Positions 31,600 to 44,238 of a stretch of 64,000 nucleotides of DNA are shown in pieces. This DNA comes from Chenopodium formosanum. Its lineage: Eukaryota; Streptophyta; Magnoliopsida; Caryophyllales; Amaranthaceae. Position 1 is the stretch's first letter. Each line of letters opens with the position of its first letter. A program made the translations under genes and the position numbers. The stretch is from contig CM044872.1 of NCBI GenBank assembly GCA_024500155.1, positions 50,659,460 to 50,723,459 of the forward strand. Direction: 5' to 3'. The notes beneath the pieces are model-generated. The model made no database searches. It saw nothing but the letters and a program-made list of their open reading frames with translations, and had not been told where the DNA came from.

Positions 31600-32105
31600 T
31601 CAATGGAGTTGTGATAATGGGAAAGAGAGGTTTAATTTATTTGTGGATGAGGAAGAAACGTTGGTTTGTTGTATTAATAGTGGACTATTACGCGGTGGAA
31701 AAGCGGGGAGGTTGTGTGCGCGCTGTCGCAAAGACTTGAGTTGAGTTGTCAACGCCGAGGGTGAATGACTTAACAAACAAGATTTAACCTTCACTAATTT
31801 TGAGAAAAATTACACTTCCTCTTTTTTTTTTTTAATTACACCACGAGAGATTTCACGCTTATCAATGCATTTTTTTAGCTATTAATATCTTCAATTATAC
31901 TTTTATAAAAATTATAAAAAAAATTGATATTTAAAAAGAAGATTTCTAGAAAAATCTAACTAGATCCCACATGACTATATTTTTCCGAATGGATAAATCA
32001 CAAATGATGGTTAAAGAAGATTAAGTGAATAGTGTAAAAGTCCTAATGGTGCAATAAAATAAAAACGGAGGAAGTAAATTACTTTATTTATTAGATTGTG
32101 TAATA
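31600..32105. other. Upstream region of NRP-like E and AT-rich DNA
   Basis: No gene. A GC-rich patch GTGTGCGCGCTGTCGC lies at about 31715-31730, about 155 bp upstream of the ATG of E. The remainder is AT-rich. Confidence 0.4.
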
Positions 32106-32374
32106 CTCCCTCTGTCCTATAATACATGCATGAGACGTTGGGCTTTTTTTCACTGTTCATGCATTAGGTTTGACCATAATTTTATACTAATGTAATAAAA
32201 AATATTTTATTATAGAATATGTTGTTAGATAGGTTTTAATATAAAATTTCATAATATAATTTTAAAAATAATTTTCATTAATATTTAATTATATAAAAAT
32301 AAAGTCAAATTAGTGCATTGGCATGTGTGCAATATAATGTTTGACTGTGTCACGTATTATGGGACAGAGGAAGT
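32106..32374. mobile_element. Stowaway MITE
   Basis: A 269-bp element with ends CTCCCTCTGTCC and the inverse GGGACAGAGGAAG, flanked by TA on both sides (32104-32105 and 32375-32376). The arms extend inward (TATAATACATGCATGAGACG / GTCACGTATTATGGGACAG). Typical Stowaway termini. Confidence 0.85.
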
Positions 32375-32410
32375 ATATGAATTAATAAGAATATCAGCAT
32401 CTTTTCATTT

Positions 32411-32805
32411 GTGGCAGGGGTTATTTATTCAGGGGTTACTTGTATGAGTTACTCATTCAGGAGTTACTTGTATGAGACTATGAGTTACTTATTTGGGAAT
32501 TACTTGTATGGGTTACTTATTCAGGGGTTACTTACTCAGTCGCTTAGCACAATTTTCATGTGAGAGTAACCCCTGACGGACCAAGTAACCCTTGAATAAA
32601 TAAATCCTATAATTTACCCCTGACCAAACATGTAACCCTTGACCAAATAAGTAGCCCCAAAATAAGTAACCCTAGACCAAACAAATAACCCCTTACAAGT
32701 AATCCCTGACCGAATGAGTAATCCCCTACAAGTAACCCCTGACCAAACGAGTAACCCCTTACAAGTAACCTATGACCAAACAAGTAACCCCTGTCACATG
32801 GTATG
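32411..32805. repeat. Foldback-like element made of iterated GTTACTTGT / ACAAGTAACC motifs
   Basis: The left part (about 32411-32540) repeats GGGGTTACTTGTATGAG-like units. The right part (about 32566-32805) repeats the inverse, ACAAGTAACCCCTGACCAAA-like units. The outer ends (GGCAGGGGTTA / TAACCCCTGTCA) are also inverted. The arms could pair as an imperfect hairpin. No coding content. A similar motif set occurs at about 800-1030. Confidence 0.65.
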
Positions 32806-32828
32806 GCCAACCACATTTAAAAATTGTG

Positions 32829-33335
32829 TAAGAATATTGTATTTGGAATATTAAAATGATAGATTTAAGTTCTAAAAAAAATGATTAGTTTAAAATTTTG
32901 AAACATATTGAACCTATTGAATTAATTTTTACTATGTAATACTTGGTTTAATGGTAAGTATGTATCTCATAAAACACAACCTCAAAATTGTAGAATTGAT
33001 ATGATTTTTAGAAATGCGTATTGAGAAATGGAAGAAGATTTTTTTTTCCATAAATAACAAGAAAAGAGAAAAGTGAATATTGATAGTTTATATGCAATTA
33101 CATTCTTTGGTTATATCCATTCAAAAAAAAAAAAACTTTGGTTACATTATTTATACTTCAAGATCCAAAGAGCAAGAGTTTCTTTCACTTTAGAAAAACT
33201 AGATCATAATAAATAAGAGTGTTAATGAGTCGTAGACACTTGTGATTTCAGGCCCAAGCTTGACACTAGTGAGCTTAGGCTTATCTCAAGCTCGAAGCTA
33301 GTCGAGTTTGAGAAAATCGAGCTCGGCTTTTATTC
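32829..33335. repeat. Direct duplication, copy 1
   Basis: From TAAGAATATTGTATTTGGA through AAAATCGAGCTCGGCTT this matches 36255-36700 in the same orientation, with an extra segment of about 80 bp (33130-33215) and a small deletion. Includes TTGGTTTAATGGTAAGTAT and ACACTTGTGATTTCAGGCCC. Non-coding. The last part resembles GAGCTCG-rich hAT MITE sequence. Confidence 0.8.
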
Positions 33336-33444
33336 AACGGAAGACAATGAAATCAAGTTCAATGTTGATTCATATATTTTTAAGAATTCAGTTCTTAGTT
33401 TGCAGAATCGCTATAGTTAAACTATTGATGAATTAAGAACAAAG

Positions 33445-35442
33445 TGTAATACCCCGTAATTTTGAATATTATTTTCTTAATTAATTTAATTTGAAATGAG
33501 TATTTTAGTAATTTTACATTATTTGAATATAAGATCCAAATTAAGTTTTCAAATTTAGGCGCCAAAACATTGGAGTAGATATAAATATTTTATCACTTTT
33601 GGATTTTAAAGTTTATATAATTAGATTTGAATTTTAATTTAGTGATGTCTAATTTAATAATTCATCACATAATAATATTCCAAAACTTTATCTAAACTAT
33701 ATAATTTAGTTTAGTATTTTATGAATTCATTAATTAATTTTCATATTGCATTTATTTAATTTTGGATCTATGGATTAATTAAATATAATTATTAATAATT
33801 ATCTTAAAAATTCCGAAAAGTAATTATTAATTATGAAAACTATTTTTCTGATTTTCAAACTGATTTTATCTTTTGGAATCAATTTTTAATTAATAATTTT
33901 TAAATATCTTGAGCTTTTTAATTATCTTTTACCTTGCAATTCAAAATTAATCATTTTCAGTTTATAAAAACTTATCTAGCTTCAAATTCTTGATCATGAT
34001 AATTATTAAATGATATCTTATTAATCCTAAATTTTCAGATTTTATAAAGTTATTTTCGGATTTTAAGTTATTGAATTTTCGAATTAATTATGATTTATGA
34101 TTTTATTATTATTTAAAAAAATATATGTGGATGAAGATAATATTAGAAAATAATCATAATTTATGGATATTTTCATCAAAATAATTTAAAGGTATATTTT
34201 AGTTATTTTCCTAATTATATATGAATTAAAAACCAATGTTAATCTTATTTCTTTTCACACTCTAAATTCTATCTTTATTATTAACCATAAAACCTTAATC
34301 CCATACTCCCTAAACACTATAAATACCCCTTCCTCACCTCTCATATTCTTCGCACCGAAAATACAATCCACTTCTTTTCTCTTAACTTTCTTTTCCCTAA
34401 ACATCTTCCTACTTTCTAAACCTTTTTTTGTAAGATAATCAACCTATATACATTTAAAGCCGGTTTTCGGACATTTTTGGTCATTTTTAGCATATTACTA
34501 CTTCTCATAAAGTTTTTCCTCTAAAAAATCCTTGAGGTTAGGCACAAGAATCACCCAATTCCGAATTATATTCTAGGAGTTATGACCTCTGCAAGTTATG
34601 CCTATTCTTTCCAATGGAAATTCAACCTTTTAATCCTACCTTTAATTCTTCCATGGAGATCATTGTGATTGTAATTGATGGGATAATAATTTTTTTTTCT
34701 TTTTGAAGGTTGAGGTACGTATAGATGGCTAGACCTTTGAAAAAGATTTTTCTATATATGTAAATGTTTGAATAATTGTTTGTATGAATGTTTGAATAAA
34801 TTGTTTAATGGATCGATTTCGAAATCATGTTTGAATTAAATTGAATTTATGTATAATTAAAATAATTGAATTAAATTTGCAGCTCATTATGGGCCCGAGT
34901 ATTTATTGTCCCTTTACCTGGGACTGGTTAAGTAAGACCATGAACTTTGAATGATCTGCTATTTCCTCGAGTATAGTTTGACTTACTTGGAAGGTGTGCA
35001 CACTTAGATGAGGAAAATTGATTTTTAAAATGTCGATGAATTTTTGAGAAAGTCATATTTTAAAAGCTTTTACATGTCTTACGCTTATATGTACTTATCG
35101 TTTTGCTAATCCATTTTCCTTTTTGTTTTTGATTCGCCCTATTTACCAATTTTGGTAAGCAGTTGTGTTTTTAGGTGGAGTGTATGTGCTGCATCGTGCA
35201 TTGGGAGTTCGGAATTGATCACATAGTCTAGGGTCTAGTTTCATATGAGTTTGTACTCAACAATTTTGGTCAAGTGATTACTAATATAAAGTTGGTTATG
35301 TTTTCCGCTACTAAGTTAGTTGGTTTGAGTTAGCCTTAGCTTACGTTTTTACGTGTAGGTAATACGTCAAAGTCTATCTCTACGGTATCTTATACGTATA
35401 AATATAGTATTTACATAGAGGGAGATTTGGGGGTGTTATACA
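33445..35442 (+). repeat. Probable solo LTR of a large gypsy element
   Basis: About 2.0 kb starting TGTAATACCCCGTAATTTTG and ending GGGGGTGTTATACA. TGTAATACCCC .. GGGTGTTA(TA)CA ends are common for Tekay-type gypsy LTRs in plants. An internal TATA region CACTATAAATACCCC lies near 34315. Neither flank shows primer-site or polypurine sequence or a second LTR. Possible target duplication CAAAG / CAAGG with one mismatch, if the right border is two bases shorter. Best explained as a solo LTR left by recombination. Confidence 0.65.
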
Positions 35443-36250
35443 AGGTTAAAAGATGGTCAAGTTTATGGTATAGCATCTTGGTAAAGAGTTTCACTTCATC
35501 TTGAAACCAAAAGTCGGGAGATATTAAGCTTATTATCAAGATAATGAAACATGATGCTTACGGAGTAGCTAGCAAACTTCCTGAACACAATAACACAATC
35601 AGTGTTATAAGTTTTCAAAGTCCAATACAATTAGGGTCGTATGCTCTTAACCATGCTGCTGTTGCTAATCTGTATTATTATCTGAAGAGAAGAAAGGAAG
35701 ATTTCCCTTTATTTCTTAAACATTTAACTCTTAATCTGAGTAAAATATATAAAAATGATGAGTAATCTATCAATGCATATAATTATATGTATCAACAATG
35801 TGTAATATAATATATATGTAGTTTCACATAATTTGTTAATTTATAAATTATTTAATATAATCAAATAATAGTATTTGAACTTATAATTTTTCAATATCGA
35901 AAACAAGAGGAATATGACAACAATAGCCAAAACGGTGCTTGATGTCATTGGTGAAAAAACTCAAAAATTTATCATCAAGAACTCAATTAAGGATGACAAG
36001 AATTAATGAGTAAAAAGAAATAAATTTGGAGAAATTTCAGGAATTAAACGAAGAAAGGAAGAATTGATGAGAGAGTGGTTGGAAGAAAATAAAAATGATG
36101 ACGATTATTTAGGTGGAGGTGGATTTAAGAAATAAAAGGGCAATTGTGTCATTTTTCTTTTTATTTTGTCATTACAAATTAACCACGATTAAGAAATTGA
36201 TAAAAATCCTCATTAATTTTATAAAGAGAAAATTAAGGGTTACAAAAGAA
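35443..36250. other. Intergenic DNA, possible gene fragment at 35544-35765
   Basis: A 73-codon plus-strand frame opens at 35544 and has non-AT-biased composition, but I recognise no domain and see no neighbouring exons. Otherwise AT-rich sequence without features. Confidence 0.25.
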
Positions 36251-36254
36251 TTTC

Positions 36255-36700
36255 TAAGAATATTGTATTTGGAGTTTATAAATGGAGTAAATTTAAGATC
36301 TAAAAAAAATAATAAATTAAAAAATTTGAAACTTATTGAACATATTGAATTAATTTTACTTTGTAGTACTTGGTTTAATGGTAAGTATTTTATATCATAG
36401 CACACAACCTCAAAATTATAAAATTGATTTGAATTTTAGAAATGTGTATTGAGAAACGAAAGAGAATTTTTTTTTTTTCATAAATAACGAGAAAAGAGAA
36501 ATGTCAATATTGAAAGCAAATATACAGTTACATTCTCTGGTTACATCCATTCAAAAAATTCACAAAAAAAAAGTAGACACTTGTGATTTCAGGCCCGAGC
36601 TTAACACTAGTGAGCTTAGGCTTAGCTCAAGCTCGAAGCTGAAGCTAGTCGAGCTTGAGAAAATCGAGCTCAAAACCTTCGATACAAGCTCGGCTTATGG
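36255..36700. repeat. Direct duplication, copy 2
   Basis: Partner of 32829-33335, same orientation. Keeps a fuller version of the GAGCTTGAG..CAAGCTCGG end (to about 36700). Confidence 0.8.
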
Positions 36701-36789
36701 CTCGAACATCAAATGCTCGATCCTAGTCTCAAAATTACTTGTGTTTTTATCAAATGATAATAGGAATCCCTCACTAAAAACCCAAATAT

Positions 36790-37139
36790 GATAATAAATT
36801 AATAACTCCCGAAATCCAAATGTTAATAAATAATTTTAGACTACAAATTTTATACTTTAACTTTTGAGTACAGTAAAAAAAAAAAGTAAAAAAAATAAAG
36901 TTTGTTCACAAAATTTCAAGTCTAACCAAAGATAGTTCAACTCTTACCTTCTTAAACTGAACCTGATCTTGAGACAGAGCCCACTCGAGCCGAGGTTTGA
37001 CATATATTCCATGTTTTGTAATCCACGCATTGTCTTGGACAGAAGAGTTCATTTAGCCATTTCTAAGCAGCTCGCCTTCCCGGCTCCTGACGTACGTTAG
37101 AAAAGTGACATTCTGGATTCAGGAATCTCTTTCATCTTC
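36790..37139. other. Upstream region of the thiamine gene
   Basis: AT-rich sequence turning CT-rich towards 37139. Probably promoter and 5' UTR of the plus-strand gene that follows. No confident TATA box picked. Confidence 0.35.
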
Positions 37140-40100
37140 ATGCTGCATTCTCACTCATTTTCTCTCTCCTCCACTCTGGTATCTCTCTTTCCCCTCTCTC
37201 TATTTTTCGCTCTAATTCCCCTCTATTTTTTAATATTATTCTGAAATCGAATTGCTTGATTACGACCCAAATTACAACATTTCATTTCGGAATTTGATTG
37301 AAGCAATATACGATGATTTACATAAACCCGAAATCTTGCTCTTAATTTGTCTTCGTTTATCGAAATTTGGACCTAAAATCACTGATAGCAATTCTAATTT
37401 TCGTTCCCTAATCACCCCAATTGATGTGTTTAGAGAACAAACCAAGTTAATTGCTAAAATTTGTTGGTTTTCATGAATTATTAATAGAAATGGGTATTGA
37501 TGATGTTTAACATTTGGACTAGGGTAAATTGAGTTTACCTAGGGCTATCAGAAGCTCTAATTGCCCAAGATTTTCAATGGTTTCAACGGAGAACAACGGC
37601 CACAAGATGAAAATACCGCATGTTATGACGGTGGCGGGTTCGGACTCGGGGGCGGGTGCAGGAATACAGGCTGATTTGAAGGCCTGTGCTGCACTTGGGG
37701 TTTATTGTTCAACTGTGATCACTGCTGTTACTGCTCAGAATACTGTTGGGGTTCAGGTCTATTATTTATCTTCATTGTTTTTGATGTATATGTGATATAA
37801 GAGGATGTGCATTTTGGTATGTTGTTGTGTGTCTTGAAGAGAATTTGAACTATGTTCTGTTATTGATCAATGGTCTATGGAATTATAACCTCTTATTAGT
37901 AATTGTAGGGGATGACTAACAGTTGATTGTAAATGTAATGGTAATGCTTCGTAGATTTGACCTTGTCTAATCCAGCATTCGAGGTTGTAGCCTTGTTATT
38001 AAGGTTGGTGGTATGTCGAAGGAACATATGATAAAATATATCATGATAAACTCTATAGTGATATTAAAAAATTCAGCTTGGTGCTCACTGACACTTGTGA
38101 AATCTTAGAAAGTTAGAAGTTTAGTACGGAGTACTATGTTCGCCACATATACTGATAACACTTGGGCAGGGAATCTAAGGTGCCAATTCTTGATTTGACA
38201 TTGGTAGAAGGTTATCTATAGTCATTCAGAGCCTACACTTTACAGGATTAGTTAATAATTATATGATTGTATCTTGTATCCATATGGGTTCCACAATCGT
38301 TTTGATCCATACAAATGGATGATTGTAGGATAGTGATTGGTTTATTTAGCATGCAATATTGTTCGCATACCTTTGAATTTTGAAGGTTCTCAATTGATGA
38401 GTTATGTGTGAAGTTTGAAGATAACTCGTGGTCTAGGAGTTTTAATGTGCTAAGAGATTTTGCCAAAGTATCAAGCACTGTTATATATCGGGGAGTGCAA
38501 CGTGTAAAAAGTCTCCAATCTAGCTTGAGTTGGGGAAAGCACAAGCTTTTATTGAGGGTGTAACAGAATTTCTGGATAAAAGGAGTGCACAATCCACGTA
38601 GTATGTAGGGTGTACAATTGCGCATAATATTTACACATTAGTTTAACTATCTCTCAGGGTGTTAAATGTATTCTTAGGTGAGGGTGAGAAAGTGCAATTA
38701 TATTCGAATAAAGCTACCATTGTATTCCACTGTTATTTATTTATTTATTTATTTTTAATGGGGACTAACCTTTGCGAAAGAGGTTGTGGTGTAGGTCTAT
38801 TAGGAGACTAAAGCTCGTACTTATTGTGTGGTCTCATTCCTGTCTTCCTAGATGTTTTACTATTGGTTGATCTAGTTGCTTGAACACTTGTGGAATCCTA
38901 TAGGGAACTATTTTTTTGTATTGTGTGCTAACATGTCATGTTTTAATACAATGGTGAGCTGTTTGCGAACTTTGATGTTACTAATGGGAAATATTTGGCT
39001 TGTTTTATAGGGTGTCAACATATTGCCAGAGGACTTTGTGGCTGAGCAAATGAAGTCTGTGCTTTCAGATATGGAAGTTGATGTGGTAAGTTCAGTTGAA
39101 GTTATTTGAATCCTTTTTGTGAAGGGTTTTTCGTCAAGAGGTATATTAGTGGCTGAACTTGGTCCTGATAGGACATTTCCTTGGGTTAGGTTTTGCTGAG
39201 CTGCTAGGCCTGCTACTTTATGCACCTTCGTTGATTGCTTCAACTAAACATGCTCTAGTCTCTCATGATGAATGAATGTATTTATGTCAATTTATTCAAA
39301 CTGTGTGGCCTGACATTCATCAGTTAATTGCTTCAAAATCTTTGAAGAATATCACTATAGACCTGGGTTCATTATTGTTTCCATGCTGGTATTCATTAGC
39401 TAATCAGTTGCTAGTTGCTTAATTTATCTGCATTTAAATTAATAAACTTTTTTTGAACTATTGCCAAGAACTCCCTGTGGTAAAACTTAATTAGCTTGAT
39501 ACTTATTGCATTAATGTAAGTCGAACCAATTGAAAAGCATTCGCCGAAGTATGGATTTTTGTCCTGCTAAACATCATTTGATTATATTTTAGAACAGGAG
39601 AGCATAAGTGATTGAGATTAGATGCTTTGTTTCAAATTTGGAGTTGAAAGAGTCATTTTATTTTAAACTCTTGATGTGATTTCCACCCTTCCCCCCCCCC
39701 CCCCCTCCAGCTATCACCACTTTCTTTATACTAATTTATCTGTTGATCCTCGAAAGCTTACATTCCTACAACTACATGTCCTGTCTCATGTTACTAGACT
39801 GAAGGTTTGTTGTAATGATTTAAAATTTCTCAGGTAAAAACGGGTATGCTTCCTTCTGTTGGTATGGTCAAGGTCCTCCTCCATTCCATCAAGGAGTATC
39901 CAGTTCAAGGTATGTATGCGTCTCTGGATTTAATGATTCTTAGTTTTTGCTGCAGTTGTGTATTGTGAGCTGAGTTAATCATGTTATTGAAGGAAGCTTT
40001 GGTGGTGGATCCTGTGATGGTAGCAACCAGTGGAGATGTGCTGGCTGGTTCGTCTGTTCTACCTGTATTTAGGTACGTGCCAACGTGTGACAGTTCTATG

Positions 40101-43100
40101 ATGCATTGCCTCCTTAGGGGAAGTGAATATGATATCAATGTCTATGTGTGATGTATAATAAAATTTCATCCTAGAAATAGGAAAGCAGAATATTGTTCAG
40201 TGCTGATATTTAACCAAAGATAGTCACAAAGCAATGAAGAGGCAAAATCAAATAGAATTTGTTAGACTGTAGTTGCAAAAAGAGGCTTGTATGGAACTAA
40301 TGGAAGGTAGCTTTGTTCTTTCTGCCACTATGTTTTTTAGGCTTTTTGGCTCGATTAATGATTTCTTCCCTTTTATCAAGGCTGTAGCATTGATGCCGTG
40401 TCATTCAGCTTTTTATAATAATTTTCCGTTTTCTGTCGCTTTCTTTTGAATTTGTATGTTCTAATTATAATATTTGTTGCTTTCTGGAATTAATTTTGAT
40501 ACTTCTACTTCTACATGCTACCCCTGTTTCTTTATTAATCTTTAAATAAACTATATAAAACAGGCAAGAGTTGCTTCCTATGGCTGATTTAGTGACACCA
40601 AATTTAAAAGAGGCATCATATTTGCTTGGGGGCATGCACCTTGAAACAGTTGCTGACATGCGGTCTGCTGCAAAATTGATACATGATATGGGTCCACGGT
40701 AAGACCTTTACATGCCTTTGATTTTCTTATTATACACTTCTTTTCTTTACTGTGCTTATTAGTTTATAATTAGGATGTTTTCCTTTTATTCAGATGATTG
40801 TTATTTGTAACTGATACATGTGACTACTTTAAGTGTGGAAACAAAATTTGTATCTTTTTAGTTGGAGCTACAGAACTTGATGTAGTTTTTGTAGCGAACC
40901 TGGGCCTGTGAAATGGGGAGACAAGTGAAGAAATATTATTTCCATCTGATCAGAGTTGCCATTATAATCCCAAGCCTTGGGCTTATTAAACTATAGAATT
41001 CTCAAGCAAATTCTATGAATGATTGCAGGTGCCCTTTCTAAGAAATTAGCATGAAAATTAATGTAGAATATCATATTGCAACAATGAGCTGCAAAATGAT
41101 TTCAGACCTTTAAGAATAAGCTGCCAATTGGTTGAAGGTAAACAAATCCAGCTATGTTTTGGGTGTTTTCAGTGATAAAAAATCGTTTCTTGCAGTTTGT
41201 TTTAATTTGAAGTATGTGAAATTGTGTTCTTCATTCTTCTATATCTAATACTACTATCAGGTCTATCTCTATATCACAGTTCTAAAAATCTGATTAAATG
41301 ATCTCTTTATTATTTTTTTTCTTAAGCTATATTGCCTTGTTGTGTTCTTCATTCTTCACCAGTGCACATTTAAGCCCATACCAATTATATATTTCTAGAT
41401 CACTATTTATCTTCCCCCATTTTTTTTCCTAGATGGCCAGCCAGTCCCAATACTATAAATGCTTTGATCAATAACTGGCTTGGGTGATGATCACCTGGTG
41501 TTTTTGGTGCATGTAATAATGTCTCATGCAGTTGCTATTTGTAGGAATGGTTTTAAAACCATCACTCTGTGGTGATGGGTCTTTGGTTAGTTGTTGAGAT
41601 TGAGGCCCTGGGTCCTGGACCTGGACTCTTTGGTTTGACTATTTGTAGAAGAATTGCAGCCAAAAAAAAAACAGTGAGAAAATTAGATGAGGGATGGATA
41701 ATAATGTAAAATTGTGAATCGATTATTAATTTTTATGCCTGATGAAGAACACTAGCCGCAAAGGTTTTTCTGCTAACAAATACGTAATATACTTTTTCTT
41801 ATTTCAGAAATGTGCTTGTGAAAGGGGGTGACCTCCCTGCCTCAATGGATGCAGTTGATGTATTCTTTGATGGTATGCTATTACATCCCTTCAAGTCTAC
41901 TGAGGTCATGAGAATGACCTTTTCTCTCTGCTATTTCACCTTTTCTTTGTCAGGTTATGCTTTTGTTTTCCTAATAAATATATATTTACAGGAGTAAATT
42001 TGTATGAATTGGGCTCAACACGCATTAATACCCGTAATACTCATGGCACTGGATGCACATTGGCATCAAGTATTGCAGCTGAGTTAGCGAAAGGTTTACC
42101 AATGCTTTCAGCTGTTAAGGTAATTTTTTATTTTTATTTTTTTGTGTGTCATGGTGAGGTCATTTGTAATCCTTGATTTTTGTGTCATTATGTTCATTTA
42201 AGATCTGCTATTTTATAGACTACTAATCACTAATGGAGACCCATTTGGTAGGCAGTAATAAATATGGTTGTTGTAATGAAATTCTAACATCTTTTTCTAT
42301 TTTCTTTTGCAGATTGCCAAACGTTATGTTGAGACTGCCTTGAATTACGGAAAAGATATGGCTATTGGTAGAGGACCTCAAGGCCCTTTTGATCACTTGT
42401 TAAAGCTTAAAGTCTGCAGATCAGTTGCGCCTCGTGCTTTCTGTCCATCAGATTTATTCCTCTATGCTGTTACAGATTCTGGGATGAATGGGAAGTGGGG
42501 CCGTTCTATTACAGATGCTGTTAAAGCTGCTATAGAAGGAGGAGCAACCATTGTTCAACTCAGGTATGTTTTGATAACTTATACATTCATTTTACCCTTT
42601 TGCTTCAACAATAGACTTGAGTGTGGTGTGAGTTCAGTTTGGCAAGAAACTAATACTAAGTAAATTGCAGCTTGAGGGAAATTATTCTATTCTGTACTAG
42701 GAATATGCATTTATTTGTTCAGCTGATTTTAGTTTTTAAATGGAAGTTTTCCATAACATTGGGATTTTCTTTTAAGTTCTGATTGGTGCTGCTAGAATAT
42801 TACTTTACACTACTGGGCTACTGGCTGATTTGTTTTATTCAATTATAAACAAGGTCCTTAAGTTTATAGACCCTTTTCTCCAAGATAATACACGAAGTAT
42901 GGTATTTCACTAGTTGAAACGTGAGCATAACAAATTATTTAAGAATTCTCAATTATGAAAGTTCTGAACTCATAAGTGGTGCTAGATCTTTAAAGTCCAG
43001 TTGCTATGGCATAGTTAAGATTTTACGTTGTTGGGACTCTTGTTCTTTTACTTTTCTCCAGATCATCACCTTCACTTGTTCCTCTACTTGCAGTCTCGCA

Positions 43101-44238
43101 CCAATTATTATCTCTCTCCACCTCTTCCAAAGAAGTTTTTTTTTTTCTTTTTTTTTTTCTATGATAACGAGCTCTCCATTTTTAGGTCCGGTGCTTTCTA
43201 ACTGAGTTCAAAATGAAGCTGAAAATTGGCAGGATAATAGCCAAGGGTTCTATTATCATGTTCGAAAAAGGATTCTAATGATGGATTGTTTTGAACTGAA
43301 TTAAATTATTTAGCCGATGCTTATTCCCCAGATACCGTCATTGTTTCTTCTCCTTAGACAGTAAAAGAACAAAGTCTTCTCCGAGAAGTGTTTTCTGCTT
43401 TTTATTTAGTATTTGTTCTTGGCTTGTTGCTATTGGCTTGAGAAAGTTGATAAGGAATTTACGAACGATATTTATTTTCAACCAGTTGGCCTTTTTCTCC
43501 TCCCTTTTGTGTGTTGCCTATCTTCCCTGTTTCTCTTTGTTGTTTGGACATTTTCACTTTGTTTGTAGCTAACAATTTTGCAGCTTATGGTAATGATTTA
43601 TAGTTTTGTTTCTGGACATGATAATGTTTCCAAGATTTGCTGCTAATATGTGCTGAAAGATCTGGTTTTAAGTCCTCTTTTTATTTTTTTATTTTATTTT
43701 TTTTAGGGAAAAGAATTTGGAAACCAGGGACTTCATTGAAGCAGCCAAGGAGTGTGTCAGGATTTGCCACTCTAAAAGAGTTCCAATCTTAATAAACGAC
43801 AGAGTTGATGTAGCATTGGCTTCTGATGCTGATGGTGTGCATGTTGGCCAATCTGACTTGCCAGTATCTCTTGTTCGATCTCTTCTAGGACCTGAAAAGA
43901 TTATTGGTGTTTCATGTAAGACCCAAGAACAAGCTCATGAAGCTTGGATCAATGGGGCTGATTATATTGGTTCTGGTGGTGTTTTTCCAACTAACACTAA
44001 AGCAAATAATAAGACCATTGGCTTGGATGGCCTGAAAGAGGTCTGCTTGGCATCAAAACTACCTGTGGTTGCAATTGGTGGTATAGGCTTGTCCAATGCT
44101 CATTCTGTTATGGAAATCAATGTGCCAAATTTGGAAGGTGTTGCCGTTGTCTCAGCCCTTTTTAATGCTGAATGTGTTTCTTCGGCAACTAAGCAGCTGC
44201 ATGAAATTCTGAAGCAGGCTGTACAAACAAGAAAGTAG
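37140..44238 (+). CDS. TH1: Thiamine biosynthesis bifunctional enzyme (HMP-P kinase / thiamin-phosphate synthase), chloroplastic
   Basis: Ten exons modelled: 37140-37178, 37523-37756, 39011-39085, 39834-39909, 39997-40072, 40564-40698, 41808-41872, 41992-42119, 42313-42563 and 43707-44238. All joins are GT..AG and in phase, giving 536 residues. The N-terminal half is ThiD-like: phosphorylates hydroxymethylpyrimidine phosphate, with GSDSGAGAGIQAD at about 52-64, TPNLKEA, LVKGGDLP and NTHGTGC with the catalytic Cys about 255. The C-terminal half is ThiE-like: joins HMP-PP with thiazole phosphate, with LYAVTD about 326-331, INDRVDVALASDADGVHVGQ, ADYIGSGGVFPTNTK and VVAIGGIG. The first exon, joined in frame, supplies a Ser-rich, acid-free start (MLHSHSFSLSSTL) fitting a chloroplast transit peptide. 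This exon is inferred; ATG 37577 in exon 2 is the fallback start. Both catalytic halves look intact. Confidence 0.93.

Noticed and set aside
32580..32800. GTAACCCC repeats as possible interstitial telomere sequence
   Set aside because: The unit is not TTTAGGG/CCCTAAA. Spacing is irregular and the repeats lie in opposed arms.
35544..35765. 73-codon plus-strand open frame
   Set aside because: No recognisable domain, no splice partners. Kept only as a remark in the intergenic entry.
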